In this document: in pieces, positions 55,746 through 63,165 of the stretch
How the letters are laid out: each line of letters starts with the position of its first letter
Numbering within the stretch: position 1 is the stretch's first letter
Assembly (NCBI GenBank): GCA_002482845.1
Contig: DLGT01000103.1
Location: 83,621 to 147,620 of the forward strand
Length of the DNA: 64,000 nt
Direction of reading: 5' to 3'
DNA from: Saprospiraceae bacterium UBA7687
Lineage (GTDB): Bacteria > Bacteroidota > Bacteroidia > Chitinophagales > Saprospiraceae
Notes under the pieces: generated by a model
Databases searched by the model: none
The model's input: the letters and a program-made list of their open reading frames with translations, nothing else
What the model was told of the DNA's origin: nothing
Translations under genes and position numbers: made by a program

Positions 55746-55842
55746 GTTTACTTAATTTAATAGGTTAGGGAATATTAATTTGCGATGTACTAATCGGTTT
55801 TTGACGAATATTGTCTTATAAAAGCCGTGTACTTTCCAATCA

Positions 55843-55850
55843 CAAAGTTA
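55843..55850 (-). promoter_or_regulatory. TAACTTTG -7 box of the eRF1-like gene
   Basis: The minus strand reads TAACTTTG (TAnnTTTG) about 98 bp upstream of the ATG at 55745, implying a leader of about 90 nt. Confidence 0.4.
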
Positions 55851-55939
55851 AGTAATCTGTCAACCTTACTTCTTACATGATTATGTTTCTGATTTGTATA
55901 ATTCCTATATATCCAAAACAAATCTTTCAATAAAACTTC

Positions 55940-56566
55940 TCACAAAAAGTATAGACTAACATTAAAAAATGCTATTGGAATTTCTGTTGACCCAGATGTT
56001 GAAAATCCAGAAAAGAAAATAAATTGAGGTTCAAATACTTCATCAGAATATATATTGGTAATATTTCCAAGTCCCATACCAAACCCAACATTAATTTTTT
56101 TAATAAAGTTATCTACATTGGTAAATCCAAAATCTATGCCTAGTCCACTACCTTTTAAGGTTGTATTTCGGTCACCCCTTATTTCTTCTGTATAAGCAAA
56201 GTTGGCTTTATTTAATTCTACTAGTCTAGTTGCTTTATAGTATCTGTAATTGTAGAATGCAAATAAATCAATACTAAAATCATTTCTTCGTAAAACGGTA
56301 CACTTCAATTCAGGTCGAATCCTATAGCCACGAGTATTTTCATTATTGATATTTGAGTGTGAAAAAATAAATCCAGTTTCCACACCAAGCGATAATACTT
56401 TGGTGAATGTTAATTCATGACTAAGTTGGATGGCAGGAACTAAATTAAGAACAGCTGATGGAGAGATACCTAATGAATACTTTATCTTTGTGCTATCACT
56501 TTCACTAAATGAAAACGCAACTTTACTAGCAAATATTAACAACAGAAAGTTAATTTTCCATTTCAT
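55940..56566 (-). CDS. Outer-membrane beta-barrel protein
   Basis: A 208-residue protein with a signal peptide (MKWKINFLLLIFASKVAFS) and alternating strands (FTKVLSLGVETGFIFSHS, YRIRPELKCTVLRRNDFSIDLFAFYNYRYY), ending IPIAFFNVSLYFL, a barrel-type C-terminus. Family unknown. It follows the LVIVD lipoprotein gene by 31 bp on the same strand, so it probably belongs to the operon starting at 57909. Confidence 0.62.
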   Translation of the reverse strand: MKWKINFLLLIFASKVAFSFSESDSTKIKYSLGISPSAVLNLVPAIQLSHELTFTKVLSLGVETGFIFSHSNINNENTRGYRIRPELKCTVLRRNDFSIDLFAFYNYRYYKATRLVELNKANFAYTEEIRGDRNTTLKGSGLGIDFGFTNVDNFIKKINVGFGMGLGNITNIYSDEVFEPQFIFFSGFSTSGSTEIPIAFFNVSLYFL

Positions 56567-56597
56567 ATTTCGTATTCTATTTACTGTATGGGATTAA

Positions 56598-57365
56598 TTA
56601 AAGTTCTATTTTACTTAAGTACTTGATATCGGATTCATCACTAATATCATATTGCAAAAGCTCATCTTTAGCCACTACAACTAAGATATCGTCATTGACT
56701 ATTAAGTCAAATCCTTCAAAACCTCCAAATGTTTTAACCTTGACTGGATCTATTGGATTATCTAGATTATAAACTACTAGTCCATCCGTTTGGTCACATA
56801 CAAAAAGATGATTTTTGCCCAAGCCAAGACCTTTGGGAGTAGACATATTTACAGTCTTTAATAATTTGGGCGATTTAAAATCTTGAATATCATACACCCT
56901 TAATTCATTGATCAGCAGAAAGCCTCTACACACTTCTACGGTCGAAGACAATGTGACGTATGCAATGTTACCCTTTACCACAATGGGATCGCTTGTACAC
57001 ATATCTTCACCAAATGTTTCGTTGTATTGTGTGGTACTTTCTCGCAATGGAATACCATCCGTTCCAATTCTGTAGATATACATATTATTGGCCGAACCTA
57101 TCAAAAGCAAACCCTGATGATGATAAAGTGACTCTATGTCAAATCCCACTTCTTGTTTATTTACTTCTATAGGTTGACCTGGATTGGATACATTAAATGT
57201 TGTAATTTGGGTTTTATTGACTACATACAAGAAATTGGAAATGGTTAGCATCGTAGCATAAGAACCAGCATTGGTCGAACTTTCGCCATTAGATGCCACA
57301 TCATCCTTTGAACAAGCGCTCAATAAAAACATAGTTATCAATAAAAAATAAAATGTGCTTTTCAT
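56598..57365 (-). CDS. LVIVD-repeat lipoprotein (beta-propeller-like)
   Basis: A 255-residue lipoprotein (lipobox LLSAC, lipidated Cys at about 18). The body has repeated segments of the LVIVD type (VVNKTQITTFNVSNPGQPIEV, LRVYDIQDFKSPKLLKTV, LVVYNLDNPIDPVKVKTFG), which typically build a beta-propeller and mediate binding. It is encoded 7 bp after a second, related lipoprotein gene, so the two probably act together at the outer membrane. Ligand unknown. Confidence 0.75.
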   Translation of the reverse strand: MKSTFYFLLITMFLLSACSKDDVASNGESSTNAGSYATMLTISNFLYVVNKTQITTFNVSNPGQPIEVNKQEVGFDIESLYHHQGLLLIGSANNMYIYRIGTDGIPLRESTTQYNETFGEDMCTSDPIVVKGNIAYVTLSSTVEVCRGFLLINELRVYDIQDFKSPKLLKTVNMSTPKGLGLGKNHLFVCDQTDGLVVYNLDNPIDPVKVKTFGGFEGFDLIVNDDILVVVAKDELLQYDISDESDIKYLSKIEL

Positions 57366-57372
57366 GACTTGT

Positions 57373-57909
57373 CTAATTATTTGTTTTACAATATGGATTT
57401 ATCAATTCACTTTTTTCCCAACCTTTCAAGATTCCTTTCGAACTATCATAACATTCAAAATATCCACTATAACCTTCTGGATAAAGCTCCAATAGTTCTG
57501 GCTGATACTGATTCCTTATGACATCTTCCAAAGTTATATTGGCAAAATCAGAAATATCAATGACTAGTAGATGTTTGCCATTGTCTGCATATAGGTAGTT
57601 TTGTAATATGGTAAATTCACTATTCCCTATGATATGCCAAAAATGAAGTTTTATGGGATTATTTGGGTTCGTATTATCTATGACATGGATTCCTTTTCCT
57701 ACTTCATTGATAAAAATATAGTCCCCAGATGTTATAATTTTACCTAATTCACCATAAGGTAGAGGCGCTCCACTTCTTAATTCCGAAAAGTCGTCGAAAG
57801 AATAATAAATAGGTTTCATCCCGTCTTTCACGATATGGTCTTTCTCACATGCTGATAGGATAAAAACCATTCCAATAACCAACCACAAATTTTTACATCG
57901 AATTTTCAT
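57373..57909 (-). CDS. LVIVD-repeat lipoprotein, related to its neighbour
   Basis: A 178-residue lipoprotein (lipobox ILSAC, Cys near residue 21). Propeller-type segments such as YIFINEVGKGIHVIDNTNPN and LLVIDISDFANITLED match the repeats of the following lipoprotein. The C-terminal part (about residues 130-178, YPEGYSGYFECYDSSKG) is cysteine-containing and not repetitive. With under 180 residues it can hold only a few blades, so it may dimerise with the neighbouring protein or be a shortened form. Confidence 0.68.
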   Translation of the reverse strand: MKIRCKNLWLVIGMVFILSACEKDHIVKDGMKPIYYSFDDFSELRSGAPLPYGELGKIITSGDYIFINEVGKGIHVIDNTNPNNPIKLHFWHIIGNSEFTILQNYLYADNGKHLLVIDISDFANITLEDVIRNQYQPELLELYPEGYSGYFECYDSSKGILKGWEKSELINPYCKTNN

Positions 57910-58144
57910 TGCATCGAAGTTATATTATTAAAACGAACAAAGATGCAACAACGTTGCCTTTAGCGAGAAATATATTTTAAGGATGTATGATTGCCTCGAA
58001 AATCCAATTTACATGGTATATTTTACTTCACCAAGGTTACATCTCCATTATTTATGTCAAACAGGATGGATGGTGACGCTCAACCAAAAAACTGAACCAC
58101 TAATATCTATAACAATGGGACATTATTTTTAATGATACATTATT

Positions 58145-58233
58145 GAGTATACACCCGAGAAGTCCTTAGTTCAAATAAGGCCAAAGTAAAAAACGTTTGA
58201 TTATCAATCAATTTATATTTTCGGAGTGGACTC
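58145..58233 (+). mobile_element. MITE-like element, copy 3 (89 bp, internally deleted)
   Basis: Left end GAGTATACACCCGAGA (58145-58160), right end TTTTCGGAGTGGACTC (58218-58233), the latter identical to copy 2. The flanks are ATTATT (58139-58144) and ATCATT (58234-58239), differing at one position. The shared AGTCCTTAGTTCAAATAA follows the left end as in copy 2, and GTAAAAAACGTTTGATTATCAA precedes the right end. The middle part with the left TTGATAATCA arm is missing. It ends about 20 bp before the promoter box of the GH9 gene. Confidence 0.72.
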
Positions 58234-58255
58234 ATCATTTAATAAATAAAATCCC

Positions 58256-58263
58256 TACTTTTG
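58256..58263 (+). promoter_or_regulatory. TACTTTTG -7 box of the GH9 gene
   Basis: TACTTTTG fits TAnnTTTG and lies 36 bp before the ATG at 58299. The expected -33 region falls on the direct repeat at the edge of MITE copy 3, so the insertion may have supplied or altered part of the promoter. Confidence 0.5.
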
Positions 58264-58298
58264 TCTACCAGATTTTACCAATTTTAAAATCAGAAACC

Positions 58299-60488
58299 AT
58301 GAAGACCCATTTTAGTATGTTTATGTTTTTAAGGATTATCACGTTCATTTCCTTTTGGGCCATCATCAGACAAAACACAATCACAGCCCAAGATAGTAAA
58401 TATATCTTGGTAGACCAATTTGGTTATCAGCCACTAAGTACCAAAGTAGCCGTCATCAGGGATCCACAGGTGGGTTATGATGCCAATGAATCTTACAGTC
58501 CTGGTGTTAGTTTTAGTGTCATCAGTGTAGAGAATGGTGCCGAAGTTTTTGAAGACCAAGTCCAAGCATGGAATAATGGTGGCATAGATCCGATATCTGG
58601 TGACAAAGTCTGGCATTTTGATTTTACCGAACTCACCACGCCTGGAGAATATTATGTACTAGATAATACCACCAATCAGAAATCCTTTCCATTCCGCATT
58701 GACGAAGATGTATATAATAATGTCTTAAAAGCTGCTGTACGTACATTTTATTACCAAAGAGCAGGTGTAGCAAAAACGCCTAATTTGGCAGGTGCCAATT
58801 GGGCAGATGGACCTTCGCATATCGGTACGCTCCAAGATAAAGATTGTAGACCCTATAATGCCAAAACGGATGCTTCTAAGGCAAAAGACCTATCCGGTGG
58901 CTGGTATGATGCAGGAGATTATAATAAATATACGCCATGGACGGCTTCTTATGTGGTCACCTTACTGAGAGCATACGAAGAAAACGCTACGGTTTGGACA
59001 GATGATTATAACATTCCTGAGTCTGGAAATGGTATACCTGACATCATAGACGAAATACTTTTTGGTGTAGAATGGCTTATCAAAATGCAACAATCTGATG
59101 GTTCGTGTCTGAGTATCGTAAGTTGTGCCCACGCATCACCACCTTCAGCCGCAACTGGTCAAAGTGTGTATGGTCCTGCGAGTACTTTTGCAACCTTAAA
59201 ATGTGCTGGTGCCTTTGCGTATACTTCTCAAGTTTTGAAATCATTTCCTGCTTATCAAGCTAAATCAGATGACTTAATGGCAAGGGCAAAATCTGCTTGG
59301 ACATGGGCAAATAATAATCCAAATGTACTATTCCCAAACAATACAAGTTCCAATGGAAGTCAAGGTGTAGGCGCTGGAAACCAAGAGACAGACGACCTAG
59401 GTAGATTAACGGCAAAACTTGGTGCATCGCTTTACTTATATAGACGCACGGGCGAAGATGCTTACAAAGCTTTTTTCGAAAGTCAATACAATGAAATGCC
59501 ACTCTTCAAATGGGGGACATACATCAGTCAATACTTCTTCGAAAGTCAAGATATCCTACTCCAATACAGCCATACACCTGGACACAACTTTGAAATAGCA
59601 CAAAGCATTAAAACAACTACAGTAGCCGCTTCCAAAAAAAGTGGCGATTTTGCTGATGCTATTTTGACAAACAAAGATCCTTACCTAGCTTTTATCAAAG
59701 ATTATAATTGGGGATCCAATCAATACAAATCTATCTATGGCAATGTGTTTCATGTGATGTCTTCTCTTAATCTTGACCCACTAAATTCTGCCACTTATCT
59801 AAACGCAGCAAAGTCCTACCTTCATTACATCCATGGTGTCAATCCATTCAACATGGTCTACCTGAGTAATATGAAAACCTATGGCGCCGATAAAAATATC
59901 ACTCAGTTTTACCACTCATGGTTTGCTGAAGGAAGCCCTTGGGACCAAGAAGGTGTATCCCTTTATGGACCTGCACCAGGCTTTCTAGCAGGTGGACCCA
60001 ATACCTCTTATAGTGTCGATGCCTGCTGTCCAAATAATTGTGGATCGGCACAAAACAATGCCATTTGCACATCGATGAACCTCACGCCACCACTCAACCA
60101 ACCTGCCATGAAATCCTACAAAGATTTTAACAATAGTTGGCCGCTCAACTCCTGGTCTATCTCCGAAAACAGCAATGGGTATCAAGTGGCATACATCAGA
60201 CTCTTATCCAAGTTTGCCACCAAAAACACCACGTCAAACAATATAGAGACCATAACATCCCAACAGAAATTCAGCATCTACCCGAATCCCACCAACGGCA
60301 TTATCACCATCTTGATCAATGATGCAAATACCTATCAGCTGGAAGTAAAAGACATCACCGGCAAAAGCATGATGACCACCGCTATCACCTCAAATCAGAC
60401 CATATACCTAGAACACTTATCCGCAGGTTTGTATATTATCTCGATCTCGGATGGGAAAAATCAATGGATGGAGAAGGTGGTTAGGTAG
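58299..60488 (+). CDS. GH9 cellulase/endoglucanase with T9SS sorting domain
   Basis: A 729-residue secreted glycoside hydrolase family 9 enzyme, which hydrolyses beta-1,4-glucans. Signal peptide to about residue 30; Ig-like CelD N-terminal domain (about 32-125, ILVDQFGYQP and KVAVI); catalytic (alpha/alpha)6 barrel with GGWYDAGDYNKY (Asp204 and Asp207), the late substrate-binding part (HYIHGVNPFNMVYLSNM, FYHSWF) and a C-terminal Glu in WSISENSNGY as likely acid. The end is a type A T9SS sorting domain (SIYPNPTNGIITI to MEKVVR). The frame is open to 58197, but that start would lie inside the MITE copy and precede the signal peptide, so ATG 58299 is chosen. Confidence 0.9.
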   Translation: MKTHFSMFMFLRIITFISFWAIIRQNTITAQDSKYILVDQFGYQPLSTKVAVIRDPQVGYDANESYSPGVSFSVISVENGAEVFEDQVQAWNNGGIDPISGDKVWHFDFTELTTPGEYYVLDNTTNQKSFPFRIDEDVYNNVLKAAVRTFYYQRAGVAKTPNLAGANWADGPSHIGTLQDKDCRPYNAKTDASKAKDLSGGWYDAGDYNKYTPWTASYVVTLLRAYEENATVWTDDYNIPESGNGIPDIIDEILFGVEWLIKMQQSDGSCLSIVSCAHASPPSAATGQSVYGPASTFATLKCAGAFAYTSQVLKSFPAYQAKSDDLMARAKSAWTWANNNPNVLFPNNTSSNGSQGVGAGNQETDDLGRLTAKLGASLYLYRRTGEDAYKAFFESQYNEMPLFKWGTYISQYFFESQDILLQYSHTPGHNFEIAQSIKTTTVAASKKSGDFADAILTNKDPYLAFIKDYNWGSNQYKSIYGNVFHVMSSLNLDPLNSATYLNAAKSYLHYIHGVNPFNMVYLSNMKTYGADKNITQFYHSWFAEGSPWDQEGVSLYGPAPGFLAGGPNTSYSVDACCPNNCGSAQNNAICTSMNLTPPLNQPAMKSYKDFNNSWPLNSWSISENSNGYQVAYIRLLSKFATKNTTSNNIETITSQQKFSIYPNPTNGIITILINDANTYQLEVKDITGKSMMTTAITSNQTIYLEHLSAGLYIISISDGKNQWMEKVVR

Positions 60489-60751
60489 GTGAGTTGGATT
60501 TTGGTTGTTGTTTAGTTGTTTTGTTTAAGGTTTAAATGTGTAATGTTTAAAGATAGATTATCGTTTAATCTTCTTCATATTTCTTCCAGCCTTAAGTCAT
60601 TACATTCAGCTTGAATATAATCCGAAATAGTCTTTGTATCTGACCATATCCCCATATACACTACATATTTCGTTATTCAAATCTGGCACAGCTACCGAAG
60701 GTTCCGTTCAACGGGGTTTTCATTCTAGGCACTTCGTATCAAACGAGAGTT

Positions 60752-60761
60752 GTTAGCAGTA
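60752..60761 (+). repeat. 10-bp inverted repeat, distal side of the AriAB-like pair
   Basis: GTTAGCAGTA here is the exact reverse complement of TACTGCTAAC at 63007-63016. It starts 5 bp past the stop codon of the DUF4435 gene (on the minus strand). Beyond it lies a sequence with further short palindromes, such as CCGTTCAACGG near 60703. Confidence 0.7.
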
Positions 60762-60766
60762 GTTGT

Positions 60767-61615
60767 TTATTCAAATATATAATTTTCAATTGCCACCAAT
60801 TCGTCAACCTCACTTTTCATAGCTAGTCGAATTCTAAGTGTTGTGCTACTTGGAGAAAATTTAAGAAATGACTGAAGCCTTGCTATCATTAACGGTAAAA
60901 GGTAGTCTTTTCCAGAAATAAATCGCAGTAGTTTTTTGTCTTTCGATTTTATATTTTCTTTTATAATTCCAATTTCCAATTCGAGTCTTTCTTTGCCAAA
61001 GTATGCTATTAGTTTGTTTCTTAACTCCGTAATGCGATTATTAATTTTGTCAGGACAAACAATACCTGAATTTGATGAACACAGTTTAGTTACTTTGAAT
61101 CCGATTGTTTGTTCTGACGGAATGTGTTTAAAACAAATTGCATAGACAATAAATAATTCTAAAAGTGTTTTTTCATTTTCATTTAGCCAATGATTGAAGT
61201 CAATGCCTCTTAGAATATCGTCCATTTCCATTTCGGCTTCTTCTTCATATGCGGTTTGTGCTATAGCTTCCTCATTGAAAAAATAATTTTCAATACAGTA
61301 TCTTGGCAAAACGAAAAGCCCTTTTAAATCCTCACGGTCACCACCATTTAATAGATAAAAATCTCCGTCCACAATGTAAACTCTTTTTCTTTCAGTACGT
61401 TCTTGATTTTTCTCGCATTCTGCAATAACCTCGTCTCTATTTCCTATAGGAAAAACCTGTTCTATTGAGAATTTACTACCAAGAGCTTTGTTGAGTAATT
61501 CCTTAAATATCTTTCGATATCCAACTGCTGTATCTTCTATATAAATGTCTACATCATTGTACTCCTCATAGAATAGAGAAGATGCTGATTTTGCTGCTAT
61601 TCTTCTCTCAAGCAT
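60767..61615 (-). CDS. DUF4435/TOPRIM-like protein, AriB-like (PARIS system)
   Basis: A 282-residue protein. Its N-terminal half fits a DUF4435 (TOPRIM-like) nuclease: VDIYIED with Glu27, VYIVDGDFYLL with Asp83 and Asp85, and the diagnostic RYCIENYFF near 106-113. The C-terminal half is helical and lysine-rich. An AAA ATPase gene lies immediately upstream on the same strand and overlaps it by 8 bp. The pair ATPase plus DUF4435 is the make-up of PARIS (AriA plus AriB), in which AriA senses a phage anti-restriction protein and frees AriB. Other ATPase/TOPRIM pairs (OLD-like) are possible. Confidence 0.65.
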   Translation of the reverse strand: MLERRIAAKSASSLFYEEYNDVDIYIEDTAVGYRKIFKELLNKALGSKFSIEQVFPIGNRDEVIAECEKNQERTERKRVYIVDGDFYLLNGGDREDLKGLFVLPRYCIENYFFNEEAIAQTAYEEEAEMEMDDILRGIDFNHWLNENEKTLLELFIVYAICFKHIPSEQTIGFKVTKLCSSNSGIVCPDKINNRITELRNKLIAYFGKERLELEIGIIKENIKSKDKKLLRFISGKDYLLPLMIARLQSFLKFSPSSTTLRIRLAMKSEVDELVAIENYIFE

Positions 61616-62972
61616 TTTCTTTGTTTTGATTAATTTTTACACCTTTTGATTTATGTTCACCTACAATATCGGGAGAATGTGTTGCTAAAATGAATTGAGT
61701 ATTATCACTTGCCGTAAGCAAAGTATCTATAAACTTCTCTTGCCATTTGATATGCAAAGAAAGTTCCGGTTCATCAATAAATAAAATATTTTCTCTAGAT
61801 TCTGAACTGTATTTGTTAAACATTACATTTGCGAAGAGGATAACAATTTGTCTTTCCCCAGATGAAAGAGCATCTATGGGTACATCTTTGCCATTCGGTC
61901 GTTTAACAAACAAATGTCCAACCTCGTCAACATAAATAGATTTGCCCGAGTCGCTAAAAAATGAGTTTATTATATTTAGAAATTTATTAATTGGCTTGAA
62001 ACCGTTTGAAACTTTTGACTTGTTGTCATCTATAATTTCAACAAGTTTAGTTAGTTTGTCAATTTGAGATTGATTTGTAAGCCATTCAATATTAAATCCT
62101 CTGTCTTTGTCACTATCAGAGGCGTCTATTAGGTTTTCTAATTTTTCAAAAAACAGATTTAATTTGTCAGTAAAACTTTTTCTGTTAGCAAAACCTAATT
62201 TAGATAATGCATCTTCAATTTCTTTCCTTCTCGATAGTAAATTTCTTTTTTCTAAATAACTATCTCTGAAATTTCTTGTTTGGTCAAATGGAATATACTC
62301 AAATGAACTTAATAAAATTTCATTTTGCAGGTCAATTGAATATCTTTCCTCAATTACTCTAAGTCGTTTATACATAGCCTGAACCAAGAATTCCGTCTCT
62401 AATAGACTGACACCAAGGGAGCCTTTAAATTGTCTCTTATAGTCAGAGAATTCATGTCTGGCTTTATTTAAATAAATTCTGCGTTCCAAAGCATAATCTT
62501 CCCTTTCATTTTGAATTTCATCTGTCCTTCTTTCAAGTCCTATGAATATTGGAGAAGGTATTTGTTTAATGAAATCAATAATTGGATGAGGACCTACTGA
62601 TTTTAAAATAACTTCATTTATGTCTATTCCTTCTTTTTGTTTGAAGGTCATATATTCAATTTCCTCAAACTTGAGTTTATTTAAAATTAGAGGTTCAAGA
62701 ATACTCTGGGTATTCATAATTATTGTCTTACTTTCATTTTTAACATAAATAGTATGTTCTATTCCTCTATGAACAAATGTAAGTTCAAGAGATTCGAAAG
62801 GAATTGAAATTAAGTCTTTAAAATTGGGACATAAAATAGCCTGTAATAATAAAATTGAAGTCGTTTTACCTGACCCATTACTCCCTGTAATTATGGAAAG
62901 ATCATTTTTGAATGAAATGTCAATTGTCAAGTAGTCGTGTACTTTTTTGCCTTTAAATTTTAATATTCTCAT
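61608..62972 (-). CDS. AAA/ABC-type ATPase, AriA-like (PARIS system)
   Basis: A 454-residue ATPase of the AAA_15/SMC-ABC type. Walker A GSNGSGKTT lies at 30-38, with a coiled-coil-rich middle (about 160-300, basic and glutamate-rich). The ABC signature is ALSSGERQIVILFANVM, Walker B is ILFIDEPELSLH, and the switch His is in ILATHSPDIV. There is no TOPRIM domain on the same chain; it is supplied by the next gene, which overlaps its 3' end by 8 bp (TGA at 61608-61610, ATG at 61613-61615). This matches AriA of PARIS-type phage defence. Specific PARIS membership rests on the gene pair rather than on a search. Confidence 0.68.
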   Translation of the reverse strand: MRILKFKGKKVHDYLTIDISFKNDLSIITGSNGSGKTTSILLLQAILCPNFKDLISIPFESLELTFVHRGIEHTIYVKNESKTIIMNTQSILEPLILNKLKFEEIEYMTFKQKEGIDINEVILKSVGPHPIIDFIKQIPSPIFIGLERRTDEIQNEREDYALERRIYLNKARHEFSDYKRQFKGSLGVSLLETEFLVQAMYKRLRVIEERYSIDLQNEILLSSFEYIPFDQTRNFRDSYLEKRNLLSRRKEIEDALSKLGFANRKSFTDKLNLFFEKLENLIDASDSDKDRGFNIEWLTNQSQIDKLTKLVEIIDDNKSKVSNGFKPINKFLNIINSFFSDSGKSIYVDEVGHLFVKRPNGKDVPIDALSSGERQIVILFANVMFNKYSSESRENILFIDEPELSLHIKWQEKFIDTLLTASDNTQFILATHSPDIVGEHKSKGVKINQNKENA

Positions 62973-63006
62973 TTGCTTTATTGTTGTTAAATTGTCATTT
63001 TACAAT

Positions 63007-63165
63007 TACTGCTAACGTTTTGCAGCTACAAGAAGTTGACGATTTCGGAGACGAAAACTGTCTACCACCAATGAACTTGATAAGAAGCACAAAACTTCAT
63101 TCAACCACTGAACCGCCAATTTCTTGTAGGTGCTGTTTGTGGCTGTTGTTCTATTTCGGTCGTTA
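63007..63165 (-). other. Imperfect palindrome upstream of the AriA-like gene, attC-like or element end
   Basis: A non-coding stretch bounded by TACTGCTAAC (63007-63016) and the TTA at 63163-63165 that is the stop codon of the next gene. TACAAGAAGTTG (63027-63038) and CAATTTCTTGTA (63117-63128) are inverted with one mismatch, extended by GCAGC and GCTG. Read on the minus strand the region starts at the stop codon with TAACG and ends with CGTTAGCAG. This layout recalls integron attC sites, which are long palindromes placed right after a cassette gene, but the attC consensus is not strictly met. Confidence 0.45.

Noticed and set aside
58197..58298. Earlier start of the GH9 gene at 58197.
   Set aside because: It lies within the MITE-like element and puts 34 residues before a signal peptide that already starts at 58299.
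60489..60751. A possible gene or RNA between the GH9 gene and the AriB-like gene.
   Set aside because: No frame with coding character is present; only short palindromes near 60700 are visible, which are recorded with the repeat.
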